Below are positions 62,147 to 64,000 of a DNA stretch of 64,000 nt, in pieces. Each line of letters opens with the position of its first letter. Within the stretch, counting starts at the first letter, position 1. Below the pieces are notes generated by a model, which ran no database searches, was not told the DNA's origin, and was given only the letters and a program-made list of their open reading frames with translations. The translations under genes were made by a program, and so were the position numbers. The stretch is from positions 1,798,001 through 1,862,000 of the forward strand of contig CM041196.1 of NCBI GenBank assembly GCA_023078555.1, in the 5' to 3' direction. The stretch comes from Ulva prolifera. Taxonomy: Eukaryota > Chlorophyta > Ulvophyceae > Ulvales > Ulvaceae.

Positions 62147-64000
62147 ATGTTCCTGTGCGTGCGTGTACTTGATGATCAGGTAGGAGCAACTTGCCTACCA
62201 AGCGGCTCCTGCATAGTCGCTTTTCATGACGAGGACAGTTTCCAAAGCGTATTCGACAGGCTCAAGATTTCAGTTGGGCTTGCCGTGCGACGTGTGCAGC
62301 TGAAAGCCTGCGCTGATACGCCAGATTCCGACGCCACTGAAGTACCAGATGTCGCATCAAATGTGTCTGTTGTCGTTAAGTTCATCCAGGAATGCCAGCG
62401 GTCTAGTTCCTGTATCTGCACCTTCGTGGTGACGAGACACACAGCTGCAGAAGATGCAGAAGCCGCGGCAGCGACACCACCAGCGCCAGCAGAAGCAGCT
62501 CCAGAAGCAGTACAAATAGAAGCAGTAGCAGTGCCGCCAGCACTAGCCGCAGCGCCGCCAGAAGCAGCAGCAGCAGATGTGGTACCCGACATGGTTCGAG
62601 GGGACACACCGACGGCGACATCGTCACAAAACATTCATATGGAAGCAGCAAAAGCCGCGAATGTATCAAGTGAAGGTTCAGGGCAGAGCCAGACACGATG
62701 TGCTTCAGGGAGCTCTAATTTTGCTGGATGCTACATCACCCAAGAGCGGGCCAAGCAGCTCTACTCCAGCAAGGCACAAGCCACCAGCGCAAGCCTGCTT
62801 GCGCGCTTCCTCTTTGACAAAGGCTGTCTATTCTGGGCCACAGACTCCAAAGATCTGCAAGAGTTCATTTTCATGGCTCTTAACAGCATGTTTTGCAGTG
62901 TGACACCCAGTCTCAAACAAGAACTTGAGGAACGGGCCTCCACGGAGTCATCACATCTCCGCAAAGCTCTTCAGGAAGCTAATTTGCTGCTGGGCCTTCC
63001 CGTCGATGGACAGGATGACATGAGGCACATTCTGCAGACGCAAGCTGAGCAGGCATTGGTAGGCAACATTCTCAGCATAGCAAGCAGCAAAGTCATACAC
63101 AGGTGTGCCATGAACTGTCCCACCACAGAGTCAGGACCCCTCACGATCAGCAATTGGAAGCTTCAGGTGTCTGAATGTGACAGTCTTGCTGGTGCTCCTG
63201 AGAGCTGCTGATCCAGATGTGTCGTGCGCAGCGCATGTTTGTGATTGGATGTGACTGATGTGCATCTTCCCACGGAATAGCTTTGTGGACAACCTGCAGT
63301 GTTTCCTTCTGCGATGGATCTGGTGCCAGAGAAGTGCGTGGTGTCGACACCGGCGGGTGCCTGCGGCTCAATGGGCCCTCGATGCAGCTGGATATAGATG
63401 CCTAGCGAGTGGTCTGGACCAGCATGTGGCAAGGTGGCAGTGCATGCGCAGTGGAAATTCTTTTGCAGATGCCGCTGAGCGACCGCCTTCCATGACGATG
63501 GATATCCAGCGCTTCATCATGTACAACTGTCTACGATCCAGGGGTGGGGGTGAACCCGACTCCCCTGTGTCACCAGGACCTTCAATCGTCACATTTGACA
63601 AATGTGGCCATGCACAGTTGCTGTACTGGAGCAGTCACTTCTGTACCCATTGTTGGATCGCCTCGCAGCATTTGGGGCTGCCACCCAGACACTAGACCTA
63701 GAATTTTGGAAGCTGTTTGATTGTGTCTGAGACCCGTCACTGGTTTACCCTCTCTACCTGTGCCCAACAAGGCCTTTGGAACTCCCCGAGTGTTCTGGCA
63801 CAGGCTGTGGCAAGGCGTGCCATGCGTGCAGAGTGCTGGTGCGGGACGCGTGGTATCCATTTCGACGCCTCCTGTCCGCCCTCATGACTCTGTTGGACCA
63901 CCCAGGGCCAGACGAAGACGAGGAGCCATCCGTTCACGCGGACTTCGGCCCGGTTCCGGCCGCATGGCCGGACATGACGCCGCAGCGCCACCAGCCGCTG
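62147..64000 (+). CDS. Tandem gene family, copy 3 (truncated by the window edge)
   Basis: Exon 1 is 62147-63102 and exon 2 starts at 63832 after a GCGTGCAG acceptor in the same phase as copies 1 and 2; exon 3 lies beyond the edge. The start ATG opens LCVRVLDDQVGATCLPSGSC. Conserved blocks are VQLKACADTPDSDATEV, GCYITQERAKQLYSSKAQAT, KGCLFWATDSKDLQEFIFMA, LQEANLLLGLPVDGQDDMRH and, in exon 2, RVLVRDAWYPFRRLLSALMT. It is the most diverged of the three, with a shorter Ala-rich linker, so the copy 1/copy 2 duplication is the younger. Intron 1 holds a decayed MITE at 63649-63743. Confidence 0.7.
63649..63743 (+). mobile_element. Decayed 101-bp-type MITE in intron 1 of tandem copy 3
   Basis: ATTGTTGGATCGCCTCGCAG, GGGGCTGCCACCC, ACTAGACCTAGAATTTTGGA and GACCCGTCACTGG align in order with the MITE consensus. 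The ends are eroded and the length is about 95 bp. Confidence 0.55.

Overview
This window looks like nuclear DNA of a green alga. Coding exons are GC-rich, and introns are short and GT-AG, with donors of the GTGCG/GTACG/GTGAG type and acceptors usually ending in TGCAG. One protein carries a plastid-type transit peptide ahead of a seed-maturation (SMP) motif. TGTAA, the usual chlorophyte polyadenylation signal, lies just after several stop codons and at the 3' ends of two retroposon families. No bacterial, organellar, CRISPR, rRNA or complete tRNA feature is seen, and no virus-derived element was recognised. Most genes are split into small exons. I assembled them by requiring splice sites and reading phase to agree across every junction, with no transcript or database support.

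Layout. At 1-930 is the 3' end of a charged coiled-coil protein. A cysteine-rich secreted protein (4343-5719) is followed by about 12 kb of repeat-rich DNA holding two SMP-motif genes (10353-10922 minus, 16845-16981 plus). A probable membrane protein (18051-20253 plus) converges on a small gene (20360-20963 minus). The conserved core runs from 23.7 to 36.9 kb: a Nup50-type nucleoporin (minus), a membrane-anchored Msp1/ATAD1-type AAA ATPase (plus), thymidine kinase (minus) and the WD40 repair protein CSA/ERCC8 (plus). Then come a large unidentified ORF (38.2-40.0 kb minus), an unidentified seven-exon gene (41958-44526 plus), a repeat-dense stretch (44.5-48.3 kb), a second, much larger cysteine-rich secreted protein (48410-51715), and three tandem copies of a three-exon gene of unknown function (52944 to the right edge) with a small three-exon candidate gene among them.

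The genes do not form one pathway. Housekeeping functions (nuclear transport, membrane-protein quality control, nucleotide salvage, transcription-coupled repair) sit between lineage-specific families that have grown by duplication: the 12-cysteine repeat proteins, the SMP proteins and the tandem triplet.

The most unusual features are non-coding. A 45-bp mobile hairpin occurs twice, each copy flanked by a 5-bp direct repeat, with paired stem changes between copies and a tRNA A-box-like core. Two retroposon families end in TGTAA, have 10-16 bp target duplications and are cut short at the 5' end. A 101-bp terminal-inverted-repeat element has one copy that ends six bases before a splice acceptor. 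Several long perfect palindromes are present, and the palindrome ATCTCGAGAT occurs four times.
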